This document shows, piece after piece, positions 34,419 through 45,486 of a DNA stretch of 64,000 bases. Within the stretch, counting starts at the first letter, position 1; each line of letters starts with the position of its first letter. The notes below the pieces were generated by a model. That model made no database searches. It was not told where the DNA came from and worked only from the letters and a program-made list of their open reading frames with translations. Both the position numbers and the translations under genes were made by a program. This DNA comes from Fagopyrum homotropicum (taxonomy: Eukaryota > Streptophyta > Magnoliopsida > Caryophyllales > Polygonaceae). The stretch lies in NCBI GenBank assembly GCA_033239125.1, contig BSWB01000001.1:5158501-5222500 (forward strand). Reading direction: 5' to 3'.

Positions 34419-37223
34419 ATGGCAAAAAATGCTCAGATTATCTTCCTGGAACACTGGCTTCAGGTCTCCAGCGTGTATGACAATAATGGCAAAGTTGGGA
34501 CTGGAACACAGTCTGCTACTTCTGCTCAAATCATCATCAAAGTGTGGGCAGACCTTAGACAATCCCTTCAACGAGGATCATTCGAACCAAACCACCTCCA
34601 ATCGGTGAAATCCCTCCTTGATGCCCAGGCTTCCCTTTATGTTGCAGACCCACAAGCAAAGCTTATCCTGGCCATTGTCTCCTCTTCTAGTCTTTCGGTA
34701 CCTTTAGAATCATATCCTCTTTTTCTTAGGCTCCTATATATATGGGTTAGAAAATCCTCTAAGCCCTCTTTAGAACTTGTTGAGTCAGCTGTTAAGGTAG
34801 TTTCTGATCTTCTCATGAATGTAGATGATTCAAAGATTAGTGTCTCCCTATTTAGCGAAGGCGTTCTCCTTTTGGGTGCTCTATCTGTTGTTGCTTCTCA
34901 GTCTGAAGGCATCAGTGCAATTTGTATAGAGACGCTTTTAAAGTTGCTGGTGGAAGGGCGCAAATTCATGAGTGATGAATTTATTCCTCATATTCTTGCA
35001 GGGATTGGTTATGGTTTATCATCAGCAAGAACTTCTCATTTAGGTAGACTTCTAAATCTTTTGTTTGGACTGTGGAGTGAGAATGAAGAGAGATATGGCA
35101 TCTGTCAAGGGCTTATAATCTTGCATCTGGTAGAATGGGTTATTTTTGGTTTCCTTAAAGCTCGTGCATTGGACAAGCTTGAGATTTTTACACGTGAGGT
35201 TCTTGAGGACCCTAACGCAAACTATGCTTCATTTTCCATACTCATGGCTGCAGCTGGATCCCTAAGGGCTTCTAGTGGATTAGTACAGCATGCTCAGAGC
35301 AAGGATACAATATCTAAGCTTAGAAATTCGGCCTTGGCTCGGCTAGAAGCTTTAGCACTTGATATAACATCCAGAACAGGAGCTTGTGCTAATATTACTA
35401 GTGATAGAAGATTTTGTTTTCTTCTTCAATGCATGTCGTTAGCATTGTCTAGAAGTGGTCGGTTGGATTCCTGTAGAGGGCCTCTGCTAGTTTGTCTTGC
35501 TTCAGGGTTGCTGGTAGAAATATTCCCTTTGAAAAGGTATTATATGGAGTTTCTTGAAGATTCACAAGGTGATAGATGGCAATTAGTAGGCAGTGAGATA
35601 CAAAAGCATCTTAATAGTGTTCTTTTTAAGGAGGCAGGAGCAATTACTGGCACTTTCTGCAATCTCTATGTTTCTGCAGACGATGAATACAAATCAATGG
35701 TGGAAGATCTGGTTTGGACATTCTGTAATGATATGTACCTGGGACATAGGATGGCGGCTTTCTTGCTACGTAATCAAGCAGTCGATTTACTTGGTGAATT
35801 AGAAAAAGTCACTGAATCTGCTTTCCTCATGATTGTAATCTTTGCTTTGGGAGTTGTGAAGCACAGATTGTCTAACCAATACCCGAGGCAAGCACAAATG
35901 GATGTGTCCGTTAGGATCTTGATTTCATTCGCTTGTATAGAATACTTCCGTCGCATTCGTCTGCCACAGTATATCGAGACCATTCGTTCCGTAGTAACTA
36001 GTGTTCAGGAGAACGAGTCTGCTTGTGTCTCTTTTGTGGAATCCATGCCCTCTTATGTCGAATTAACAAATCCTCAAGGTATATGACATTTTCTACTTCA
36101 TGTTTGAGCCTATTATGCACAGTTTCATATTAGTTGTTTTTACTTGAAAAGGTTGAAGGTCATTTCTTAAATGTTTGAGTTTACTTTTGTGTTTCAGATC
36201 CTGTCTTCATGCATACACGGAGGTACATATGGCATGAAGATGAAGTGCAGACTGCTCGAATTTTGTTTTATTTGAGAGTTCTTCCAACATCTGTTGAACG
36301 TTTGCCCAGCCCTATTTTCGGGAAAAGGGTGGCTTCAACCATGTTCTTGTATCCTTTCCATACATCTTAAAGTATTCGCTAGACAAAATTTAGGACATGA
36401 TATCATGGCTGAAATGTTGATTCCTTATCAGTTGCTATTTAGATATCTTGGGCATCCTAACCCAAAAGTTTCCCGCGCCTCACATTCAGTTTTTGCATCT
36501 TTCATATCTTCGGGCAAGGATCCTGTTGAAGATGAGAGGGTGCCACTGAAAGAGCAGCTTGTTTTCTATTACGTCAAAAGGTCTCTTGAGGTATTCAAAC
36601 CTACGAAAGACATCGCGTCCATTGACCCTATCTTCAAATCTATGATGTGTACTTTTTTGTATGTGAAACGTAGGGTTATCCCGGGAATACACCATTGGAT
36701 GGTTTGGCTACCGGTGTTGTTGCCCTAATCCGACACCTTCCTGCCGGAAGTGCTCCTATATATTACTGCATACATAGTCTTGTAGAGAAAGCCCGGGACC
36801 TTTGCAGAGGATTGATGAACGAGGACACTGAACCATGCATGAAGATCTTGGAGCTGCTGTCACGGCTAACAAGTATGGTCGACATACAGGTAAAAAAATT
36901 TTTACCTCTGCAACCTTTTTGTGGTTTACCTTATCCTGAAAATTAACCAACTCTCTGACCAGGTTCTTCCCGAGTTAATGAAGCTGTTGGCACAACTGAT
37001 TGTGGAGTTACCCCACCATACCCAAAGTGTGGCTCTTAACGAGCTTCATGATCTGGTTGCCGAGTCTGATGATGTAACACGAAAGACCTCATTGGTTTCG
37101 TGGTTGCAGTCTCTGTCTTACATATGTTCCAAGAAGAATGGTGGTAACTCAGCTTCAAAATCTGCAGGAAACAAAGGAAAAACCATAAGTTCTGAAATCT
37201 CGGCTTTGCATGGGCGATTGTAA
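34419..37223 (+). CDS. Conserved plant helical-repeat (ARM-like) protein of unknown function
   Basis: Five coding exons: 34419-36078, 36198-36348, 36443-36590, 36674-36889 and 36963-37223, all GT-AG, giving 811 codons. I recognise it as a single-copy plant family (of the Arabidopsis At1g73970 kind, from memory), built of alpha-helical repeats and annotated only as armadillo-like or unknown. Typical family blocks: MAKNAQIIFLEHWLQ at the start, ESYPLFLRLLYIWVRKSS (residues ~105-120), HILAGIGYGLSS, FKEAGAITGTFCN, VQENESACVSFVESMPSY, ASHSVFASFISSGKDP, LPAGSAPIYYCIHSLVEKA and a C-terminal DIQVLPELMKLLAQLI. A Lys/Ser-rich tail (KSAGNKGKTISSE) closes the protein. No signal peptide or membrane segment is seen. 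The ATG at 34419 matches the family start; an upstream ATG at 34356 lies in the leader. The first exon is unusually long (1.66 kb). A broken partial copy lies 9 kb downstream. Confidence 0.85.
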
Positions 37224-37826
37224 CAAATTTTGTTTATGGTCATTAACGAGTTTTGCAATTCATCTGAGCCTGGTTCAGGCGTAGTGCATGGTGCTGCGAG
37301 TTGGGGAGACAGAGGCTGGCCCGTATGCAGTCTAACAATTGTCGTCGTACAAGCCGAGTTAGGTGGAGGATTTGACAATATGATTGTGGTGATCAAGGTG
37401 CTGTGTACATTCTTCCTTGTATCCTTAAGATATGGATGGATAGATTGAGCTTTTGTGTTTGTGAGTCGGGGGTTGGCAATAAGAGAGAAATGTGTATGTT
37501 TCTGTAATAGATGATCTACAGGCTGCAGTCAGAGATAAATGTGTTCGGAGGTGGAGTCTAAGGTTGAATCTCATAAAAAAAATTTTACGTTATAAATATA
37601 CATAATCAATGAATTTTTTTATTATTTTTTTTGGTTGTACACTAATGTTCTTATATAACAATTATTATAACTAATTTTTATTGTATACGATTATCGTATA
37701 ATATACAATTACTTCAAAAATCTTAAAAATATTATTTGATTATTTTTCTTTATACATAAATAATTGTGATTATTTCTTATACCCGAAATTTTTTACAAGT
37801 ATTAAATATAAAATCTTGTAATATAG
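37224..37826 (+). other. 3' UTR of the ARM-like gene and short spacer
   Basis: Sequence after the stop codon stays non-AT-rich to about 37560, consistent with a 3' UTR, then turns strongly AT-rich up to the PIF derivative. An ORF at 37230-37448 lies within the presumed UTR and has no recognisable similarity. Confidence 0.45.
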
Positions 37827-37829
37827 TAA

Positions 37830-38915
37830 GCCCGTCTTTATCGATGAGTCTTCAAAGCGAGGTCTTGTATCACTTTTGTAATTTTCATTTAACAAAATTT
37901 TATCACCTAACTTTCATCAATGGGTCTTCATTTTAGGTCTTACCTCATTTTTTTCTCACCTATCCATTTATTTCCTCGTACCATATTACAAATATATCCT
38001 ATTAATTTTTTAATATTACAATTAATTTAACTATATTTTTAACCAAACTTTGTATTATTATAACATTAAATAATTATTTAATTATTATTTTTAACTTAGA
38101 AATATTCAATTAAACTTAAAATAATATTTAAATAATAAAAAATACTTAACTTTATTAAAATAAGCATAAAAAGCATTACACAAATTTTTGAGAATTTGAA
38201 TTAATTCATGTTGAATGTAGAAATAAGAGATGTGTTTTGGTGTTTGAAAATAACCCAACAGTCCAACACCTTTACTATATATAGACAAGAATATGGGTTA
38301 GTTTTATTATTTATTACATTTTTTATACCTTACAACGAAATTTAGGTTAATTTTATTAATTTTCTCTATGAACAATACAATAAGCAAGGAAGAGATAGAT
38401 TATTGCAATTAAAAATGACCAAAACACATATATTCAAAAATCAAGAATAATCTTTTTATTATTTATAATTTTTGTACGTTAAACGAAATTTATAAATTTA
38501 TTTTGTATTTTGATATTTTTATACCTAAAAACTTTACAATAAACAAAGTTTTTTTAAAAAATTAATTTTAAATATATTCAAAATGGGTGTCTATAGGTAG
38601 ATAAAAGAAATTATGAATGTTGGTATAATTTTTTAAAATATTTAGGCCGGAAAATGGGTTTTTAATAAATAAAAAAACCCATTTGTCCGGGCAAATAAGA
38701 GTACGCCACATGTCGCTGCATGCCTTGCGCCAATCAACGCGCACTCTAAATTTTTTTTTTTAAACAAAAGCTGCTGAAAAACGGCCAATGGGGGGCGACA
38801 CGTCTTCCCCTCTGACGCCAAGATCGGGGTCTTCGAAAGACCTATTTAATTAGGTTCTTGAACCCAAATTTAAGGAAAATTACAAGAACCTCCCTGAACC
38901 CCGCTGATGATGTTC
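37830..38915 (-). mobile_element. Internally deleted PIF/Harbinger derivative (1,086 bp), inverted
   Basis: Flanked by TAA at 37827-37829 and 38916-38918. In reverse complement its first ~700 bp follow the 5' end of the element at 28628 (including CCCCCATTGGCCG, CTATATATAG and CACCAAAACACATCTCTT) up to about its position 29383. It then jumps to about 32980 and follows the 3' end (TTTTTATGCT, AGGTAAGACC, GAAGACCCATT). Both genes are lost. The join lies near 38170-38190, where the two parent sequences share GTGnnATG. Confidence 0.88.
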
Positions 38916-38918
38916 TAA

Positions 38919-39429
38919 GAGTAAATAAATCCATATTTTTACGGGTAAATTAGTCCGTTCATCAATAAAAAATATTATACATTTATTTATTTATCGTTGG
39001 AGAATATACACTAACTAGTTATTATGAGATTACTATATGTAGCAAATTCGCCCTTACTTTTATGTATTGCGTTCGGCTTAACAGATAAACCCTTATTTTT
39101 ATGGGGTGCTAAAACTATTTTTATAGGTTTTACATTATCACAAAATCTTATCTTATATCTAATAAAGCAGATGACTTCTTGTCACGTGTATGTGCCATAA
39201 TTATCGAAGCCTACCAAAATATTTAAATAATTAAAAGATTTACCAAAAATATTTAAAATTTAAATGATTAAAATTTTATTATCTATTCCAATCTAATCTT
39301 AACATATTGCATTACGAATTAGGACTATTTTAATTCGTTTTTATTTTACCTAAATTAAATTTAAATATATATTTCTTGATGGGGCGTGTTATATACACGG
39401 AACTTAAATTTACAGAGGCAAAAATCAAT
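38919..39429. other. AT-rich spacer, nothing recognised
   Basis: No ORF with recognisable domains and no clear repeat structure between the PIF derivative and the GC-rich repeat upstream of UTP23. Confidence 0.4.
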
Positions 39430-39665
39430 CGCAAGGCGTCGGCGCTCAACTTGGACGCCGGCGACTGGCGCTAGCGCCATTTCTTTTTATAACACTGGGC
39501 GTCGGCTGATAGCGCCGGCGCCCAAATTTTTTTTTTTTTTTTGGAACCCTTGAAGTAAAGAATCAGTTTTTTCGAATAAATTTTTTTATCTTTGCGCCGG
39601 TGCCATCGGCCGGCGTCCAAATTAAAAAAAAAACTGAGCGCCGACTGATGGCGCCGGCGCCCACT
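39430..39665. repeat. GC-rich palindromic repeat cluster (GCGCCGGCGC)
   Basis: A 26-base motif of the form GCGYCGRCTGATRGCGCC, followed by GGCGCCCA, is present at about 39499-39524 and again at 39637-39663. The perfect palindrome GCGCCGGCGC lies at 39512-39521 and 39651-39660. Relatives include GGACGCCGGCGACTGGCGC at 39453 and a partly inverted GGCCGGCGTCCAAATT near 39608. T- and A-runs separate the units. This stands out sharply in otherwise AT-rich DNA. Confidence 0.65.
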
Positions 39666-40123
39666 GAACACTGTTGGATTGCGATTAGATTTGACGTTAG
39701 TAATTCAAACCCGGTGTATTTACTTTTTCGTTTCTTGATACCCTTTTATTTTTATATAATTTTTTTTTATTACAACTTTTGGAATTTATTAAAACTGAAA
39801 ACCCTTGTGCGGGTATTACATTAGTTCACAGGTGCCTGCCGCCCCTTCTCTTCTGAGTCGTCTTCTTCGTTCCATCTCTTTCCTTCTCCTTCTATAGTTT
39901 GATCTCGGCATCCCGCCCTACCTTAACTTGGCGCCGGAACTGTCGCAGTGGCCCCTCCCGTACCCTCCAGCTCCGGCTCTGAACGCCGGCAGTGTCCTTG
40001 CGATAAATTAGTGAATGAAGGAGTAACATAAAAATCCAATCTTGTTTCCCAGATTGAACTTTCCGACTCTCCTCTCTTTCACTTTCTAATTTTTTGTTTG
40101 GAAAAAACAAATCAGTTCCAAAG
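39666..40123 (+). other. Promoter and 5' UTR region of UTP23
   Basis: A pyrimidine-rich stretch (TCTTCTTCGTTCC, TTTCCTTCTCCTTC at about 39860-39890) precedes the start codon, as is common for plant ribosome-biogenesis genes. No convincing TATA box was identified. Confidence 0.4.
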
Positions 40124-41438
40124 ATGAGATTCAATAAACAAAAGCGTCATAGACGATCTGTTAGATTCTATACAGCTCTCTTCGGCTTCAGAGCACCTTT
40201 CAAGGTGCTTTGTGATGGAACCTTTATTCACCACCTTGTTGCCAACAACATTACACCCCATGATAGAGCAATATCAAACACACTTGGTGGCTCGGTGAAG
40301 CTCTTCACCACTAGGTAAAATAGCAACTTAACTCTTGAAAATAGCCTATATTTCATGCTAATTAACCAATTTGGTCTGTGTAATTCTCTTTTGTCATAGA
40401 TGTGCTATAGGAGAATTGAGTTCTCTTGGTGCCTCCCATGCCGAGTCACTTAAGGATGCTAATCATAATTTCACAATTGCAAGGTTAGTTTCCTGCACCA
40501 ATATGTATCCTGCAATTGTAACTCAGAAAACCAACTGACAGAGTTAGTATTTGTTTTTTTAAAAATCTGAATGGTAATTACTGATTGTTGTATGCAGAAA
40601 TCATATATTATCTGTTGTTTTATGTGTGATCCTGTTTTTTTAATGTATTAAGGTGCAGCAACATTTTTGTTATCATTTGGATTGTTAAGAATGAGCTATT
40701 GTTCTATATTATGACATAATTGGTTGGCAGGTGTGACCATGAGAAAAGGATAAATGCTGCGGCTTGTATAGAAGATGTTATTGGAGAAAATAATTCTGAG
40801 CACTTCTTTGTTGCAACTCAAGATGCTTATTTGCGCAAGAGGCTTCAAGAGGTATATCATACATGCATGTTGTATTTTTTCCCAAGTGCCATCTCCCAAG
40901 CTTATTCTCATGATTGTGTGTTTTGGTGTACTGAAAAATATCAAAATTTTAGCCATTGTAGCATTTTCTCCCTTCTACTTTGGACATGTTCAACTATTAC
41001 AAAATCCTTAAATGTATGACGGAGATAGCTCCATGAAGACTAGTCATCTGAGTACAAAAATCTGGCTATGGCGGTGCTGCTATAATTTTATGCTTGTTTT
41101 AATTGTATTTAAATCCTTCTACAGATACCCGGTGCTCCACTGATGTTTGGATTAAGAAATGCCCTGTTTCTTGAGCAACCATCATCATTTCAGCGAGAAT
41201 TTGTCAACTCTGCTGAGGAAAGTCGGCGGCATGTAAGCGAAAAGGAGTTTGATCTTTTAAGGAAGAAAATAAAGCAGATTAAGGACAATGAGGCCACAGG
41301 GGATGAATCTATTTCTGAGGAAATTGATGCTATTAGGAATAAGGTTTCCAAAGATAGGATGCATTTAAAGGACAAGGCTCAATTTAAAAAAAAGAGAGCT
41401 AAGGTCAGTTTTGGATTTGTTATACTATTCCTCATCTA

Positions 41439-41497
<59 letters not shown>

Positions 41498-43294
41498 ATA
41501 TATATCTTTTTCATCATTTCCGGGTTCTATGTATCAAATGTTTTTGAATTTTTATGATCGTCTCAATCAACATGTACTGCTTGTGCATAATTTGAAAAAA
41601 AGATGTCTGATTTAGATTGCAGCAAATGAGCAAACAAATGCTATGCCCCAAAGTTTGGTCTGTTTTTTGTTTTTGTGCTTTTGAAGGTTGGGTGAGTAGA
41701 AAAGGCATTTAGTGAACAAATTAAATCTAGGACATGTAGGAACATTTTATGACCATCTCAATCAACATGTACATACGTTTGTTATTTTTTTCACCTCTAA
41801 TATATATGTCCGTACAGACATGAATAGATCCAACTGGACCATGCAACTATGCAAGAACCTTGTCTGTGAACAATAAATTTTTTGCTGAAATAATTACATT
41901 CCAATATCCTTTCAAAAGCTTGTTTCTTAATAGGCTATGTCCATGGACACTTATTGTGTATCAGTTGGGTAGGATTCCATGGTTTTGAGTTTCTGTTTTT
42001 ACCCCATAACTGCCTTAGGCAACATAGATATTGAAAGGCTATTGCCAGACATACTTAGGCAACATAGATATTGAAAGGCTATTGGCCAGTTTTATATTTT
42101 AAAAAAATATGTTTCATCTGATCTTCCAAATATATCTTATAGGAATCTTTTTCAATTGATAGAATTTCGATACATATTTTACCTTTCCTTTTTCAACTAA
42201 AACGAACAAAACACTTTTTCATGCACGTTAAAGAGGAAGCGTATTCTACATTGCCCTTCTTTACTGGTCGTCTTTCTCAAAGGACGTCTTCTCCCTTAAA
42301 TGTTGATGAGAAGCTTGATGATTTTGAGTGAAGAAGATCCTGAAACTGATTGTTCATGATTTTTGTTTGATTCAAACTACTTTTTTCATGAATTGTAGTG
42401 TTTAGACTAGCTGTGTGATTGTGTTTACTATAATTTGATTTTAATACAATCTGAGGGTCTTTTACTGAAAGGCAGTCGCCTTTTGCCTCTCAGGCATGCC
42501 TAGGAGTGGTTATGTCCATTGCCTTGAGTTGCTGTTTGCTTTTTCACACACTTAAGAATGTGAGAGCTTTAAGCTTGTAGCTTAACTTAGTTAATCCATA
42601 ATTATTGGGAATCAGGAAGGACAAATTAAACCTTTTGGTTCCTTCGATGTAAAAAAGGCTAAGAGGCCAGGTACATACTGTTCATGCAATACTGTAAGAT
42701 AGATTCATTGATTTGTACTGCATTAGTCAGATCATGGTATTTTTGTCTATATAAGTCAAAGGTACACGAGTTCTGTATTCTAAATATAATAGATTGTGTT
42801 CCTAGCACATTATAGGTACCATTCGGTTCATTGCCTTGTTTTGAGTTGAGTATACAATAAGAAAGTAGGTTATTTGAATAAAAAATCACTCTCCTAACGA
42901 TTTCATTGTTTATTAAAAGGTTATTATGATCGTTTGGTTGTTGGTAATCTTGGTCTTGTATGTATATAGCGTACTTGGGGTCTTAATTTAAACTCTTTTT
43001 CAGGGACCAAACCCACTTTCTTGCAAGAAGAAAAAGAACCCTCCTTCAGGGCCTAGCCTACATGCGGTAATATATCCTTGCTTTGATCTAATAGTGAATT
43101 GCTCTGGCACTTGTATTTATTCATTCAGGTGTTTTATTTTTACATAAATGAATTGTATGTTGCATTTGTATATGTGCAAAATGCAGGGCATAAAGAATGG
43201 CGAGCAGACGGAGACGGGGAAATCTAATAATAGTAGGAAGAGGAAGAGGTCACGTAAAAGCAAAAATGTTGCAGTGGCTAGCAGCGAAGCTTAG
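40124..43294 (+). CDS. MEE21: rRNA-processing protein UTP23 homolog (PIN-like domain)
   Basis: Nucleolar factor of the small-subunit processome (Fcf1/UTP23 family) needed for early pre-rRNA cleavage and snR30 release; the Arabidopsis homolog is known as MEE21. Six exons: 40124-40314, 40400-40483, 40731-40851, 41125-41403, 43004-43066 and 43187-43294. They give 281 codons with correct phase throughout. The start is MRFNKQKRHRRSVRFYTALF. The PIN-like core has VLCDGTFIHHLV, LGGSVKLFTTRC, SEHFFVATQDAYLRKRL and APLMFGLRNALFLEQPS. A CCHC-type zinc site is likely from Cys/His around CAIGEL and ARCDHEKRINAAAC. The C-terminal GPNPLSCKKKK motif is the UTP23 signature, followed by a basic tail (RKRKRSRKSK). 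Intron 4 is 1.6 kb and starts with a TA microsatellite. The stop codon lies exactly at the junction with a duplicated piece of the neighbouring ARM-like gene. Confidence 0.94.
41446..41489. repeat. (TA)n microsatellite in UTP23 intron 4
   Basis: About 22 uninterrupted TA units followed by TGTGTG, starting some 40 bases after the exon 4 donor. Confidence 0.95.
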
Positions 43295-44990
43295 GAATCT
43301 TATGAATCTTGTTCGCGGATACTATCTGCTGCTATAGATACGAAATATGGTTTGAGAATTGAGTAGGGTTGTGGGTTTCTTCTTGAATGGCTGTAGTTTT
43401 GTGTTTAAATTCCCTGTCAGATCAAGCGATTGCAGCATTGTATTTTTGGGTTAGTTCTGGATTGAAGTATGGTACCTTTGGAATCATATCCTCTTTTTCT
43501 TAGGCTCTTATATATATGGGTTAGAAAATCCTCTAAGCCCTCTTTAGAACTTGTTGAGTCAGCTGTTAATGTAGTTTCTGATCTTCTCATGAATGTAGAT
43601 GATTCAAAGAAAAGTGTAACCCTTTTGTTTGTTTTTTAGATACAAAGGTAAGCGAAATAAGCATAAACCAATCCATCTATAGCATCCCTAAGGATGAGGT
43701 CTTCAACATCATCTAGAATGGAATTGATGTTGATGGGTGAACCGAATCCGTGCATCACGATCCTATCTGCAACTGTGTTGATTTCTCTTAAGACGTGGTG
43801 AGTGAAAGAGTTCGTGAATCCCGAGATCGTGTTAGAAATATCAGATATGATCATATTCATTTCCCATGGAGGTTTCCATGTCCGGTTGATCGCGTTAATG
43901 AGCACCAGATTGTCTCCTTCAATCTCGATGGATTTAACACCTAACTCTTTGACCTTTTTCAGATCCTCACGGAGAGCATAAGCTTATGCATCTAATACTG
44001 AATCAACATTACATTTTCCATTTCCTATAGCAATAGGAACAACCATATGGTTCCTAATGACAAAGCCAAATGTAAAAAGGTTCCAGCGGCATTACAATTT
44101 AGCTTAGCAAATCCCTCTTTTGGTCTCTTCCATTTTATATTTTTTTGTTTTCCTTCTTTGATTTGGTTGCTTTATGTTGTTCAAGGAAAGTTTTGCGTTT
44201 GCCTTCTCCCATTCAGTAATTTATTTAGAGCTAGTATGTTCAAATTTAGGGGTACATTTCTCTTGTGAAAGATGACTTGGTTTCTAGTTATCTAGATGTT
44301 CCACCATATGACACTAAGGTGTCTTAGTTCAGTTGCGTTGATTTTTTTTCTTCTTTTATTTATGAAAGAATATCACTAATGCTCAAATTGTCAATATCGC
44401 AGTTCTTAAGTACAGAGGATATCTTTTGGCTATCAATGTTCTTTAGGCTGTATTGACACTCGAAGAAAAGGTGTTTAGTACTTTCTGTGTGGTGATTACA
44501 AAATTCACAATTAATAACCACGGGTATTTTTTGTTTATTGAGATTTTGTTTAGTTGGTAATCCGTCCAAAGCTAATTTCCATAGAAAATTTTTAATTTTG
44601 GGCATTATGTTGATTTTTTTAAATCCATGTTTTGTCATGGGTGACTCCCCCCTTTCTTTTTTTGTATCATTTTCATCGCCAATTTGCTCGAGTACCATCC
44701 CTCATCGTTAGCTGTCCAGTATAGTCTATCTGTTGTTTCTTCTCAGTCTGAAGGCATCATATCAATTTGCTGGTGGAAGGGCACAAATTGATGAGTGATG
44801 AATTTATTCCTCATATTCTTGCAGGGATTGGTTATGTTTTATCATCAGTAAGAACTTCTCATTTAGGTAGACTTCTAATCTTTTGTTTGGACTGTGGAGC
44901 AAGAATGAGGAGAGCTACTTAAGGTTTGATTAGTAAAGCCTGTTCAGAGCAAGTTCAAAGAGAAGCCAAAGCAAAGATGCAATATTTAAG
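43286..44990 (+). pseudogene. Rearranged partial duplicate of the ARM-like gene
   Basis: Collinear pieces of the gene at 33.9-35.3 kb: its leader intron (33923-34127 as 43286-43465), then coding sequence from 34697 to about 34850 (as 43468-43625), a LINE insertion, coding sequence from about 34880 to 35096 with a 22-base deletion, and a final piece from about 35275-35325. The start codon and the first ~93 codons are missing, as is everything past residue ~300, so it cannot encode the protein. Identity is high (for example TTAGAACTTGTTGAGTCAGC is unchanged), so the copy is fairly young. The left junction shares GAAGCTTA with the UTP23 3' end. Confidence 0.88.
43632..44722 (-). mobile_element. 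5'-truncated LINE fragment (RNase H and RT zinc-binding domains)
   Basis: On the minus strand, from 44722 downward, a zf-RVT-type domain in two frames: DRLYWTANDEGWYSSKLA, then KIKNFLWKLALDGLPTKQN and CEFCNHHTESTKHLFFECQ. An RNase H-like domain follows (ESIEIEGDN-type start, LINAINRTWKPPWEMNMI, THHVLREINTVADRIV). The plus-strand T-rich run at 43620-43638 corresponds to the poly-A tail. Frameshifts and the missing upstream RT make it dead. It sits within the duplicated ARM-like pseudogene and is therefore younger than that duplication. Confidence 0.8.
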
Positions 44991-45116
44991 GTTTGATTCG
45001 TTTGAATAACCCTGTCGTTAACTTTCATAATAACCGTCAAAGTTATTAAAACGAAGATTAACAATTTAACATTGAACGGAGGGATCACCTCATTTTCTTG
45101 ACATTCAGTACAATAA

Positions 45117-45402
45117 GGGCCCGTTTGGTTTCAACTCTGTAAACGGAAATAGAAACGAAACGAATTTAGTTCATATGTATATCCTTATTCATGAAATTTT
45201 ATGGAATCATTCCTTGTGGATTAATGCAGAATGCACTTGCTTCCCCATATTTTGTTTCCCTATAGGGTATCAAAAGTAATAAAACTCTACTCCAATTCCT
45301 TCAAACCATAAGGAATGATTCCACAAACTTTCATGAACAATGGTACATATATTGATTAGATTCGTTTTCATTCCGTTTCCGGAGTTAAAACCAAATGGGC
45401 CC
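45117..45402. mobile_element. Tourist-like MITE (286 bp), best-preserved copy
   Basis: Ends GGGCCCGTTTGGTTTCAACT and (reverse-complemented) GGGCCCATTTGGTTTTAACT, flanked by TAA at 45114-45116 and 45403-45405. This fixes the family as PIF/Harbinger (Tourist) type. Three further copies lie in RECG1 introns. Confidence 0.85.
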
Positions 45403-45486
45403 TAATACTTATACAGACAAAGGGTTGATTAATTTTATTTGGAAACTCACCTACATTTTCACATCAGTCATAAAGTAGCAGCAAGT

